The translations under genes and the position numbers were made by a program. This document shows positions 1-5,993 of a stretch of DNA of 10,466 nt, piece after piece. The DNA is from Sphingomonas bacterium. GTDB lineage: Bacteria > Pseudomonadota > Alphaproteobacteria > Sphingomonadales > Sphingomonadaceae. Numbering within the stretch: the first letter of the stretch is position 1; each line of letters starts with the position of its first letter. Below the pieces are notes generated by a model. That model was not told where the DNA came from and did no database searches. It saw only the letters and a list, made by a program, of their open reading frames with translations. The stretch lies in the NCBI RefSeq assembly GCF_903643065.1, contig NZ_CAHJWX010000028.1, forward strand, positions 1 through 10,466. The letters are read 5' to 3'.

Positions 1-1214
1 GCCAGTTCGCCCGCCGCCGCCACGTCGGGCAGCGGCAGGTCCCGCGCGTCGCCGCCATCGAGCGCATAGCTGGTCACCCGGCTGGGCCCGCCGGCGATGC
101 GGTTCACCACCAGCCGGTCACCCGCCACGACCAGCGGCTCGCCGGTCTCGCCACCGTCGACGATCGCGGCATCGCGGCGTTCGGCGACGATCACCCGCGC
201 GCTCGCGAATGCGCCCGCATAGGGCGCGCCGAGGCGGACCACCTTGCCCATCGGCGCGTCGCGGCGCGACAGGCCGAACAGCGTGCCCTCGCGCGCCAGC
301 GTGGCGGCGACGATCCGGTCTTCATAGGCCGCCACCTTGAGCGGGGGGCGGCCGTCGCGCAGCACGAACTGTTGCCACTCGCCGCCATCGCCCAGCGACA
401 CGGACGCCAGCGCCAGCGGCCCGCCCGCCGAGGTCAGATAGATCTCGCCCGTGCGCGGCACCCCGTTGGCGGCCGACAGCACGGGCGCGTCGCTGGTCGC
501 CGGCGTCCCGATCCGGTGCCGGTAGACCGCCTGGTTGGAGTGCCGCTCCGCCGCCGGCGCGTCGTCGCCGGGATAGCGGGTATACCAGAAGCCGCCGCCG
601 TCCGCCGTCCAGGCGAGCGAGCCGCCGGCGGTCGGGTATTGGACACGCGCGATGGGCGCATCGATCTCGCGCCCGCTGGCGACCTCATAGACGTGGAGCG
701 TGCCGTCCTCGCTGCCGTTGCGCGACAGCGACACCGCGACCCGGGTGCCGTCCGGCGACGGCCGGAACCAGTCGATCTCGGTATGCCCGCTCGGATCGAG
801 GGTATTGGGATCGAGCACCGCGCGGCGCGACGCGGGGTCGGCGGCCCCGTCGATCGTCACCAGCGCAGGCTGCTGGCGCGCGGGATCGGCATAGAGCGCG
901 AACACACGCCCACCCGCCGCGCGCAGCCTGGCGAAGGCCGGCGAGCCACCTTTCGCCAATTGCCCGAGCCGCGCCGCCACGCCCGCCCGCCCGGCCACCG
1001 CGTCCAGATAGGCGCGAGTGCGCGCGTTCTCGGCGTCGCTCCAGCCGCGCACGGCCGGATCGGCGGCATCCTCCAGCCCGCGATACGGATCGGCGACCCT
1101 CACGCCCTGCACCTGGTCTCCCGCGCCGCCCGTCGGCCAGCGTGGAGGGGCCGTGACGGGACCGGCCAACGCCGCGGACGTGGCGAGCACCAGCAGGAGC
1201 ACGGACAGCTTCAT
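1..1214 (-). CDS. Secreted S9 family peptidase (prolyl oligopeptidase type), N-terminal part
   Basis: Serine peptidase of the S9 clan, expected to cleave short peptides after proline or related residues outside the cytoplasm. Only 404 complete codons are in the window; the catalytic alpha/beta-hydrolase domain lies beyond the left edge, so the Ser-Asp-His triad cannot be checked. The start is ATG at 1214, with GGAG 8 bases upstream (1223-1226). The protein begins with a lysine and a hydrophobic core typical of a Sec signal peptide, with a likely cleavage after an ALA around residue 17. At about residues 40-50 it has the family hallmark VADPYRGLED (consensus RVxDPYRWLED), here with Gly instead of the usual Trp. 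The rest is beta-propeller-like: short repeated strands, SPDGTRVAVSLSRNGSED and LAWTADGGGFWYTRYP, as in the Peptidase_S9_N domain. It stands apart from the upstream DUF1003 gene behind a probable terminator. The family assignment is firm; substrate specificity is unknown. Confidence 0.9.
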   Translation of the reverse strand, partial: MKLSVLLLVLATSAALAGPVTAPPRWPTGGAGDQVQGVRVADPYRGLEDAADPAVRGWSDAENARTRAYLDAVAGRAGVAARLGQLAKGGSPAFARLRAAGGRVFALYADPARQQPALVTIDGAADPASRRAVLDPNTLDPSGHTEIDWFRPSPDGTRVAVSLSRNGSEDGTLHVYEVASGREIDAPIARVQYPTAGGSLAWTADGGGFWYTRYPGDDAPAAERHSNQAVYRHRIGTPATSDAPVLSAANGVPRTGEIYLTSAGGPLALASVSLGDGGEWQQFVLRDGRPPLKVAAYEDRIVAATLAREGTLFGLSRRDAPMGKVVRLGAPYAGAFASARVIVAERRDAAIVDGGETGEPLVVAGDRLVVNRIAGGPSRVTSYALDGGDARDLPLPDVAAAGEL

Positions 1215-1287
1215 GACGCGATCTCCGACCAGCGACGGGCGACCGCTCGATCGTCGCCGAGGCCGCGTCGCCGTATGGATTATGACG

Positions 1288-1316
1288 AAAAACGTGCGGC
1301 AGGATGGGCCGCGCGT
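1288..1316 (-). terminator. Probable rho-independent terminator after the DUF1003 gene
   Basis: On the minus strand, ACGCGCGGC (1316-1308) and GCCGCACGT (1300-1292) form a 9-bp stem with one C-A mismatch around the 7-base loop CCATCCT. A run of five T (1292-1288) follows, the first of which takes part in the stem. It begins 32 bases after the DUF1003 stop codon and about 75 bases before the S9 peptidase start, the expected place for a terminator separating the two genes. Confidence 0.55.
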
Positions 1317-1348
1317 CAACATGGCGATGGGTGAGCCGCTGCGACGCC

Positions 1349-1864
1349 TTAGGCGGCGGGCTCGCCCAGGTCGTCGCTCGGATCGACCGACACCGCCATC
1401 GACGCCGCGACCGCGTCCGCCCGGGTCGGCAGCATCGGGTTATCGCGGCGCTGTTCCTCCAGCAGCTCGATGATCTTGGCGATCTTCTTCTCGCTCAGCG
1501 CCGCGATCTGCAGCGTCAGCCGCGCGCGCCGCTCCGCCAGATCGTCCTGATGGCGCTGCGTGGTGAGGATTAGCAACGCGATCAGCAGCGCCGTCACCGT
1601 CGCCACGAACTCCAGGTCGGGAAAGGGGAAACGTTCCAGCGCCGCCGACCCGAACGCTCGCGCCACCTCGTTGCCGACCGTCCAGGCGATCATCGCGCCG
1701 AAGATCACGACCAGCGACGACGGCCGGCTGAGCGATGCGGTCAGTCGATTCGCAACGCGCTGGACCGGCGTCGTGCGCTCGTCATGTTCCTGGTACAGCC
1801 GCCCGAGCTGCTCCACCGTCTCGTCGACATGGGCGCGCTGCCCCTGCGCTTCATCCGTCGCCAT
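1349..1864 (-). CDS. DUF1003-type two-helix membrane protein
   Basis: Protein of 171 residues resembling the uncharacterised DUF1003 (COG4420) membrane proteins; no function is known. A hydrophilic N-terminal stretch of about 45 residues is followed by two hydrophobic helices, about 48-66 (VVIFGAMIAWTVGN) and 84-101 (FVATVTALLIALLILTTQ). A proline-rich FPFPDLEF turn lies between them, matching the family's FDPYPF-type loop. After the second helix comes a charged helical segment (about 104-141: QRHQDDLAERRARLTLQI, then KKIAKIIELLEEQRRD) that looks like a cytoplasmic coiled coil. The start is ATG at 1864 with no clear Shine-Dalgarno sequence. It lies 68 bases downstream of the SWIB gene, with a GC-rich hairpin in the gap, and may be partly co-transcribed with it. 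The membrane topology is clear from the sequence; the family name is recalled by pattern, not searched. Confidence 0.75.
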   Translation of the reverse strand: MATDEAQGQRAHVDETVEQLGRLYQEHDERTTPVQRVANRLTASLSRPSSLVVIFGAMIAWTVGNEVARAFGSAALERFPFPDLEFVATVTALLIALLILTTQRHQDDLAERRARLTLQIAALSEKKIAKIIELLEEQRRDNPMLPTRADAVAASMAVSVDPSDDLGEPAA

Positions 1865-1896
1865 CGCGCGTCAACGCACGGGGCGGCGATGCGGGC

Positions 1897-1925
1897 GCCG
1901 CCGGCCGCGTGAAGCGGCCGGCGGC
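1897..1925 (-). terminator. Perfect 12-bp GC hairpin between SWIB and DUF1003 genes
   Basis: GCCGCCGGCCGC (1897-1908) and its exact reverse complement (1914-1925) flank a 5-base loop, read TTCAC on the minus strand. It sits 7 bases after the SWIB stop codon. No T tract follows on either side, so it is not a classic intrinsic terminator; it could be a weak or Rho-assisted terminator or an mRNA 3'-end stabiliser. The structure is certain, the role is inferred. Confidence 0.45.
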
Positions 1926-1932
1926 ATCGGGC

Positions 1933-2274
1933 TCAGGCGGCGGGCGCCTTTAGATGCGCGCTCAGATGCTTGTTCATCTCGAACATGCTGACGGACTTCT
2001 TGCCGAAGATCTTCTGCAGCTTGTCGTCGCCGTTGATCTGGCGGCGATCCTTCGCGTCCTGCAGATCGTGCTTTTTGATATATTCCCACACCTTGCTGAC
2101 GACCTCGCTGCGCGGCAGGTCCTGCTTGCCGACGATCTCGGCGAGTTCGGGAGACGGCGTCACCGGAGCGGTGATGCCGCCGCGCGCGCCGCCGGCGGGC
2201 TTGCCGGTCGCCTTGACCTTCTTCTCCGCCGCCTTGGTCTCGTCCTTGCCGCGCTTCTCCGCCGTCCGTGCCAT
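1933..2274 (-). CDS. SWIB/MDM2 domain protein
   Basis: Small basic protein of 113 residues. Residues 1-30 are a lysine/alanine-rich tail of the kind seen in histone-H1-like or DNA-binding proteins (TAEKRGKDETKAAEKKVK). Residues about 35-110 form a SWIB fold: a start like TPSPELAEIVG, then LPRSEVVSKVWEYIKKHDLQ, the RRQINGDDKLQKIFGK core, and a final helix VSMFEMNKHLSAHL. These match stand-alone bacterial SWIB proteins. In eukaryotes SWIB occurs in SWI/SNF complexes and MDM2; in Chlamydia it is fused to topoisomerase I. The bacterial stand-alone role is not established, and a chromosome- or DNA-associated role is only inferred. The start was chosen at ATG 2274, not the in-frame ATG at 2343, because AGAGGAG lies 6 bases upstream of it and the extra 23 residues lack family-like character. 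Confidence 0.88.
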   Translation of the reverse strand: MARTAEKRGKDETKAAEKKVKATGKPAGGARGGITAPVTPSPELAEIVGKQDLPRSEVVSKVWEYIKKHDLQDAKDRRQINGDDKLQKIFGKKSVSMFEMNKHLSAHLKAPAA

Positions 2275-2280
2275 ATTCAG

Positions 2281-2287
2281 CTCCTCT
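2281..2287 (-). promoter_or_regulatory. Strong ribosome binding site for the SWIB gene
   Basis: AGAGGAG on the minus strand, 6 bases before ATG 2274. It is the best Shine-Dalgarno match in the window and decides the start of the SWIB gene against the upstream in-frame ATG at 2343. Confidence 0.8.
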
Positions 2288-2318
2288 GCATCGACCGGAT
2301 GGCGCGACGCGGCTTCCC

Positions 2319-2358
2319 ACCCGCGCTCCGACTCCACGGGCATAGGACAAGCGCGGGT
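2319..2358. repeat. 9-bp inverted repeat ahead of the SWIB gene
   Basis: ACCCGCGCT (2319-2327) and AGCGCGGGT (2350-2358) are exact reverse complements separated by 22 bases. The repeat lies between the stop of the GT87-like gene (2365) and the start of the SWIB gene (2274). It has no T tract. It may be a terminator-like stem for the six-gene operon or an operator around the SWIB promoter. The repeat is seen directly; the function is open. Confidence 0.4.
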
Positions 2359-2368
2359 CGGGGATCAA
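2339..2368 (-). promoter_or_regulatory. Possible sigma70-type promoter for the SWIB gene
   Basis: On the minus strand TTGATC (2368-2363) and TATGCC (2344-2339) are separated by 18 bases, a weak fit to -35/-10 boxes. It starts within the end of the GT87-like gene, and its -10 lies inside the loop of the inverted repeat at 2319-2358. A separate promoter is plausible because the SWIB gene is unrelated to the operon before it and has its own strong RBS. Matches this weak occur by chance. Confidence 0.25.
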
Positions 2369-3684
2369 TCCGGCTTCGTGACCGCCTGAACGCCACGGTT
2401 CTTTGCCCGACGACCGGGCGAGGCGGCTCGATCCGCGCGCCAGACGTCGTGGATCGTCGCGCAGGACAGCGCGCTCGCCAGCACGAGCACGCCGGCCGGG
2501 CGCAGCAACTGGCCCAGCGTCAGCCAATAGTCCGCCACGATCGGCCCCGCGTGGACGCCGTCGCCAGCCGCCCGCGTGACGATGTGGACCAGGCCGAGAT
2601 CGACCGGCACCGACAGGAGGTAACCGACGATCAGCGCCACCCGCACGCCGATCCCGCGCGGGCGCTCGGAAAACGTCAGGAAGATGGTCAGCACCTGCGC
2701 ATAGCCGCCGCCGTCGGACGTCACGAGTGCGATCAGCGTCGCCAGGTTGAGCAACCGCTGCGGCGACACGGTCGCGGGCTGCCGCGCGGCGACCACCGCC
2801 GCGACCAGGATCAGGACCTGCACCCCGTGCACCACCGGCGGGATGACGGCGGCGAGGCCCCGCGTCCATCCCGGGCCGAGCGGGACGAGCGACCCGTTCA
2901 GCGCCGCGACCACCGGGCCATAGGCGGTGCTGTACCAGATGTCCCACAGGCTGGTGACCTCCCGCAGGTGGACGCTCCAGCCGATCAAATTGCCCGCGAG
3001 CGCCACCGGATCGCCGGCGCCCCAGCAGGCCCAGGACAGCAGGTACACGCCGCCCGTCGCCAGCAACGCTCCTCCGAACACGCGCCAGCGCCCATGCGGC
3101 AGCACGGCGAACGCCGTGGCGATCAGATAGACCTTGAGGTTGATCGTCAGCCCGAGCGCAAGCGAGCGCGACCGGACGCCGCGCAGCAACGGCCCGTGCG
3201 CGAGCACGAAGCAGGCGAGGCACACCAGGATGAGGTTGCCACGATCCAGCGCGTTCAGCATCGGCAACCCGAGCGTGAGCGCGACGGCGCGCGGCACGGC
3301 GGTGCGCCGGTCCTGCACCGTGAAGGTGGCCGCGATCAGCAGCACATCGAGCACGTACCAGCCGTGCAGCGCGATCGTGCCCACCCAGTCGCAGCCCCGC
3401 ACCGCCGCGTCGTTGCCGTCGAGGTAACAGCGCGGCAGCGACAGCGCCCTGAGCAGCATGAACGATACCGGCGGATAGAGCGTCCGCCAGCGATCATAGG
3501 CGCCGTCATGGCGGGACCACCAAGCGGTGTGGAACCAGTCCATCCAGTAATCGGCTGGATCGGGGTAGAAGGGTTGCGGCAGCCAGCCGCGCACGAGCAG
3601 ATGACCGACCGACCAGGCGGCACCCGCGACCACCGCGAGCGCCAGCGCCTGCTCGATCGTCCGGAACGACCGCGCCCGAATCAT
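2365..3684 (-). CDS. GT87-like polytopic membrane glycosyltransferase (GT-C fold)
   Basis: Protein of 439 residues with about ten hydrophobic segments, consistent with GT-C glycosyltransferases of the GT87/DUF2029 type, which use polyprenyl-phosphate sugars on the periplasmic side. A first helix (about 13-31) is followed by an acidic periplasmic-type loop, FYPDPADYWMDW, with Asp42, Asp45 and Asp49 as candidate catalytic residues, then the family-typical YPPVSF (70-75). NALDRGNLILVCL (from residue 144) and INLKVYLIATAF followed by a GRWR turn match the usual 'RGN' and 'K-P' helices of the family. The ATG at 3684 overlaps the TGA of the GtrA gene (ATGA) and lacks a Shine-Dalgarno sequence, so translation is probably coupled. 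As last gene of the operon it is the natural candidate for the final transfer of the lipid-linked sugar to a surface glycan. The acceptor and sugar are not known. Confidence 0.78.
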   Translation of the reverse strand: MIRARSFRTIEQALALAVVAGAAWSVGHLLVRGWLPQPFYPDPADYWMDWFHTAWWSRHDGAYDRWRTLYPPVSFMLLRALSLPRCYLDGNDAAVRGCDWVGTIALHGWYVLDVLLIAATFTVQDRRTAVPRAVALTLGLPMLNALDRGNLILVCLACFVLAHGPLLRGVRSRSLALGLTINLKVYLIATAFAVLPHGRWRVFGGALLATGGVYLLSWACWGAGDPVALAGNLIGWSVHLREVTSLWDIWYSTAYGPVVAALNGSLVPLGPGWTRGLAAVIPPVVHGVQVLILVAAVVAARQPATVSPQRLLNLATLIALVTSDGGGYAQVLTIFLTFSERPRGIGVRVALIVGYLLSVPVDLGLVHIVTRAAGDGVHAGPIVADYWLTLGQLLRPAGVLVLASALSCATIHDVWRADRAASPGRRAKNRGVQAVTKPD

Positions 3685-4079
3685 GCGGGCAGCGACCGGG
3701 GCCGACGGAACACCAGCGACCGCAGCGCCAGATAGTTGATCGCCGACGCGCCCAGCGTCGCCGCCAGCCCCGCCGCATAGGGCGACGCCGTCACCCGCTC
3801 GAACGCCGCCAGCAGCAGCAGGTTGACGAGGTAGTTGGACAGGTAGGCGAGCGCGAAGGACCGCTTCGAGCCGCGCTGGTCGCGGAACACGTGGCGGCTG
3901 TACGTCAGGTAGTTGAACGCGACGCCGCCGATTTGCGCCAAGCCTTGCGCGACATAGAGATTGGTCCCGCAGCGGATCAGCAGCGCGAACAGGCCGAAGC
4001 CGACGGCCGTGTTGATCGCGGCGGCTTGGTAGAAGCGGATCAGCTCGCCGAGCCGGCGCCGCGCCAACTCAGTCGGCAT
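3681..4079 (-). CDS. GtrA family membrane protein (putative lipid-linked sugar flippase)
   Basis: Protein of 132 residues, the usual GtrA length, with four predicted transmembrane helices at about 15-35, 41-59, 76-93 and 99-120. The helix-2 end FNYLTYSRHVF and the C-terminal NYLALRSLVFRR are the two related GtrA signatures (consensus NF-x-x-x-R-x-x-VF), reflecting the internal duplication of the family. GtrA proteins are thought to move undecaprenyl-phosphate-linked sugars across the inner membrane. The start at ATG 4079 overlaps the end of the GT2 gene by 11 bases, and the stop overlaps the GT87-like start. The gene order GT2-GtrA-GT-C matches the classical gtrB/gtrA/gtr-type O-antigen modification cassettes, although here the order of the first two is reversed compared with gtrABC. 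The assignment is firm; the cargo is inferred. Confidence 0.92.
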   Translation of the reverse strand: MPTELARRRLGELIRFYQAAAINTAVGFGLFALLIRCGTNLYVAQGLAQIGGVAFNYLTYSRHVFRDQRGSKRSFALAYLSNYLVNLLLLAAFERVTASPYAAGLAATLGASAINYLALRSLVFRRPRSLPA

Positions 4080-5004
4080 CGGGAAAGTTCACCCGCTCGC
4101 GCTCGATCACCAGCGGTGTCTCGCGACCACGCTCGGCGATCAGCCGGATCTGATCGCCCATCAGCCCCAGAAAGCCGAACAGCAGCGCGAGTTGCAGTTC
4201 GACCGCGATCGCCGCCGCCCACCCCCAGCCGCCATGGCCCAGCGCGGCGGCGACCAGCGCCAGCGGGATCAGCGCGAGGCCGATCGCGAGGCCGATCGCG
4301 CCCAGATAGAGCGGCGCGCGCAGCAGCCGCTTCGACGCGCTCGCCAAGCCGGAGAGCGCGAAGTCGAGCAGCGTGAAGAAGTCGTTGTTGGAGCGCCCGC
4401 CCACCCGCGCGGGGCGCGAATAGCCGACCAGCTCGATCGGCCAGCCCGTCTCCACCAGCATGCCGCGAAAGAACGGCTCCGGCTCACGCAGCCGCGCGAT
4501 CTGGGACACGACGCGGCGGGAATAGAGGCCAAAGCCGGTGGCGTTGGGGACGACCGGATAGTCGCCGAGTCGTCGCGCCAGCCCGTAGGACAGCCGCCGC
4601 GTCATCGCCAACCCGGCGGACGAGCGCTCCGACTCGCGCACCCCCAGCACGATGTCGGCGCCCGCGCGCCAGCGCCGGACGAACTCCGGCAACAAGGCCG
4701 GCGAGTCCTGAAAATCGGCGCACATGTTGATCACCGCGCGCCCGCGAGCCTGGAAAATCCCGTGGGTCGGCGAGCGCATCTGGCCGAAGTCGCGGGTGTT
4801 GACGATCAGCCGCACCCTCCGGTCGCGCGCGCACAGGTCCCGCAGGATCGGAACGGTGCGGTCCCGCGACGCATTGTCGATGAAGATCAGGTCGAAGCTG
4901 ACGCCCGTCGACTCGAGCTCGCCGATCACCGCTTGCGCGATGGCCAGCGCGTTGGCTTCCTCGTTGCGCGTCGGGATGACGACGGAGATGTCGGGGTCGG
5001 TCAT
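4069..5004 (-). CDS. GT2 family glycosyltransferase, GtrB/DPM-like
   Basis: Protein of 311 residues predicted to transfer a sugar from a nucleotide donor to undecaprenyl phosphate at the cytoplasmic face. It opens with DISVVIPTRNEEAN, followed by LIFIDNASRDRTVPIL (about 39-54) and the acidic metal-binding region CADFQDSP (95-102), where many relatives have (D/S)AD-x-QDPP. The conserved subfamily end ETPLVIERERVNFPD is present. Two C-terminal transmembrane helices (about 231-256 and 260-284) fit GtrB/PglF-like polyprenyl-phosphate glycosyltransferases. The start at ATG 5004 overlaps the SDR stop (ATGA) and begins directly before the domain; an in-frame start at 5118 would add 38 residues of no family character. 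The donor is inferred from the neighbours to be the CDP-linked sugar made by the three upstream genes. A different nucleotide sugar cannot be excluded. Confidence 0.9.
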   Translation of the reverse strand: MTDPDISVVIPTRNEEANALAIAQAVIGELESTGVSFDLIFIDNASRDRTVPILRDLCARDRRVRLIVNTRDFGQMRSPTHGIFQARGRAVINMCADFQDSPALLPEFVRRWRAGADIVLGVRESERSSAGLAMTRRLSYGLARRLGDYPVVPNATGFGLYSRRVVSQIARLREPEPFFRGMLVETGWPIELVGYSRPARVGGRSNNDFFTLLDFALSGLASASKRLLRAPLYLGAIGLAIGLALIPLALVAAALGHGGWGWAAAIAVELQLALLFGFLGLMGDQIRLIAERGRETPLVIERERVNFPDAD

Positions 5005-5990
5005 GCCACTTGGTCCAGCAGCGCCGGCCAACGGGTCAGCCATGCGACGGTGGCGTCGAGCGCCGCGTCGAGCGACGGCGCGACCAACCCCAGCTCGCGC
5101 GCGATCCGCGCCGTGCACGGCACGTAGCGATCGACGGGCCCGCCGGCGCGCGACGGCACGATGGCCGGCACGCCGAACCGCCGCGCGATCCGCCCGGCGA
5201 GATCGGCCATCTCCACCGCCTCGTCCGAACCGATATTATAGACCGGGCAGGCCGGCGTCGCCGAGTCGGCGATGGTCAGCAGCCAGCGGACCAGCTCATC
5301 GGCATGCAGGTAGCTGCGGTATACCGGCGTCCCCGCGCGCACCGCGATCGGCCGCCCCGCCAGGCCATCCGCCAGGAACTGGCCGATCGCGAAATGCTGG
5401 TCGCGCGGCAGGTATGGCCCGACGAACGCGAAGGCGCGCGCGATCGACACGGCCAGCCCCTGCTCGGCGCCGCCACGCGCGATCGCCGCCTCCGCCAGGC
5501 GCTTCGCCACCGCGTAATCGCGCTTGTAGGCGGGCAGCCCGACCGCGTCGCCGAACGGCGCGTCCTCGGCGAGCGCGGCGACCCCGGCGGGTTGCGTGCC
5601 GTATACCGCGCCGCTGCTGGCATAGACGATCCGCGCGGCGGGGCAGCATCGCGCGGCGAGCACCGCGAACCGCTCCGCCTGTTCCACGATCGCGGCGCGC
5701 TCCCCCAGCGGATCGGCGGCATGACGGCGCGCGTCGCTGGTGGTGGCGGCATGGACGATCACGTCCACGCGCGGCAGCGCGTCCGCCGTCAGCGCGTCGA
5801 GCGCGACCAGCTCGACGCCAGCGCTCAGCAGCTCGGGCGCGGTCGCCCGCAAGGTCTCCGGCCGACGCGCCGCCGCGATCACCCGGCCGATCCCGAACGG
5901 AGCCAGCAGCCCGCGCCCGAACGCGTCGAGGATCGACTTGCCGAAGAAACCGCTGCCGCCGATCACCAGCAGCGTGCGCGTCGGGTCCAT
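5001..5990 (-). CDS. NAD(P)-dependent nucleotide-sugar epimerase/dehydratase/reductase (extended SDR)
   Basis: Protein of 329 residues with an N-terminal Rossmann motif GGSGFFG (11-17), a VIVHAAT strand (78-83), YASSGAVYGT (123-132, with Ser125/Ser126) and the catalytic pair Tyr159/Lys163 in DYAVAK. Substrate-side elements follow: ARAFAFVGPYLPRDQHFAIG (184-203) and TPVYRSYLHADELVRWL (221-237), then VYNIGSDEAVEM. This is the O-antigen-cluster branch of the extended SDRs. It begins 3 bases after the stop of the HAD-ThDP gene and ends overlapping the GT2 start. From position in the operon it may act last on the nucleotide sugar, either reducing the new acetyl ketone (the job of YerF in yersiniose synthesis) or reducing/epimerising at C-4. 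It does not look like a CDP-glucose 4,6-dehydratase. The fold is certain, the reaction inferred. Confidence 0.88.
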   Translation of the reverse strand: MDPTRTLLVIGGSGFFGKSILDAFGRGLLAPFGIGRVIAAARRPETLRATAPELLSAGVELVALDALTADALPRVDVIVHAATTSDARRHAADPLGERAAIVEQAERFAVLAARCCPAARIVYASSGAVYGTQPAGVAALAEDAPFGDAVGLPAYKRDYAVAKRLAEAAIARGGAEQGLAVSIARAFAFVGPYLPRDQHFAIGQFLADGLAGRPIAVRAGTPVYRSYLHADELVRWLLTIADSATPACPVYNIGSDEAVEMADLAGRIARRFGVPAIVPSRAGGPVDRYVPCTARIARELGLVAPSLDAALDATVAWLTRWPALLDQVA

Positions 5991-5993
5991 CGG

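Noticed and set aside
1279..1284. CATAAT as a -10 box for the S9 peptidase
   Set aside because: No acceptable -35 box is found at 16-18 bases upstream; the only TTGACG nearby is 29 bases away and lies at the edge of the terminator stem.
372..1334. Plus-strand open frame of 320 codons over the S9 peptidase gene
   Set aside because: Arg-rich shadow of the minus-strand peptidase, which has a signal peptide and the DPYRGLED motif and continues beyond the window edge.
1871..3223. Minus-strand open frame of 450 codons in another frame
   Set aside because: Composition is Arg/Gly/Ala low complexity and it overlaps the SWIB and GT87-like genes in the wrong frame.
1954..3735. Plus-strand open frame of 593 codons over the SWIB and GT87-like genes
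   Set aside because: Same low-complexity, Arg/His/Gln-rich composition; it crosses two clear minus-strand genes and their gap.
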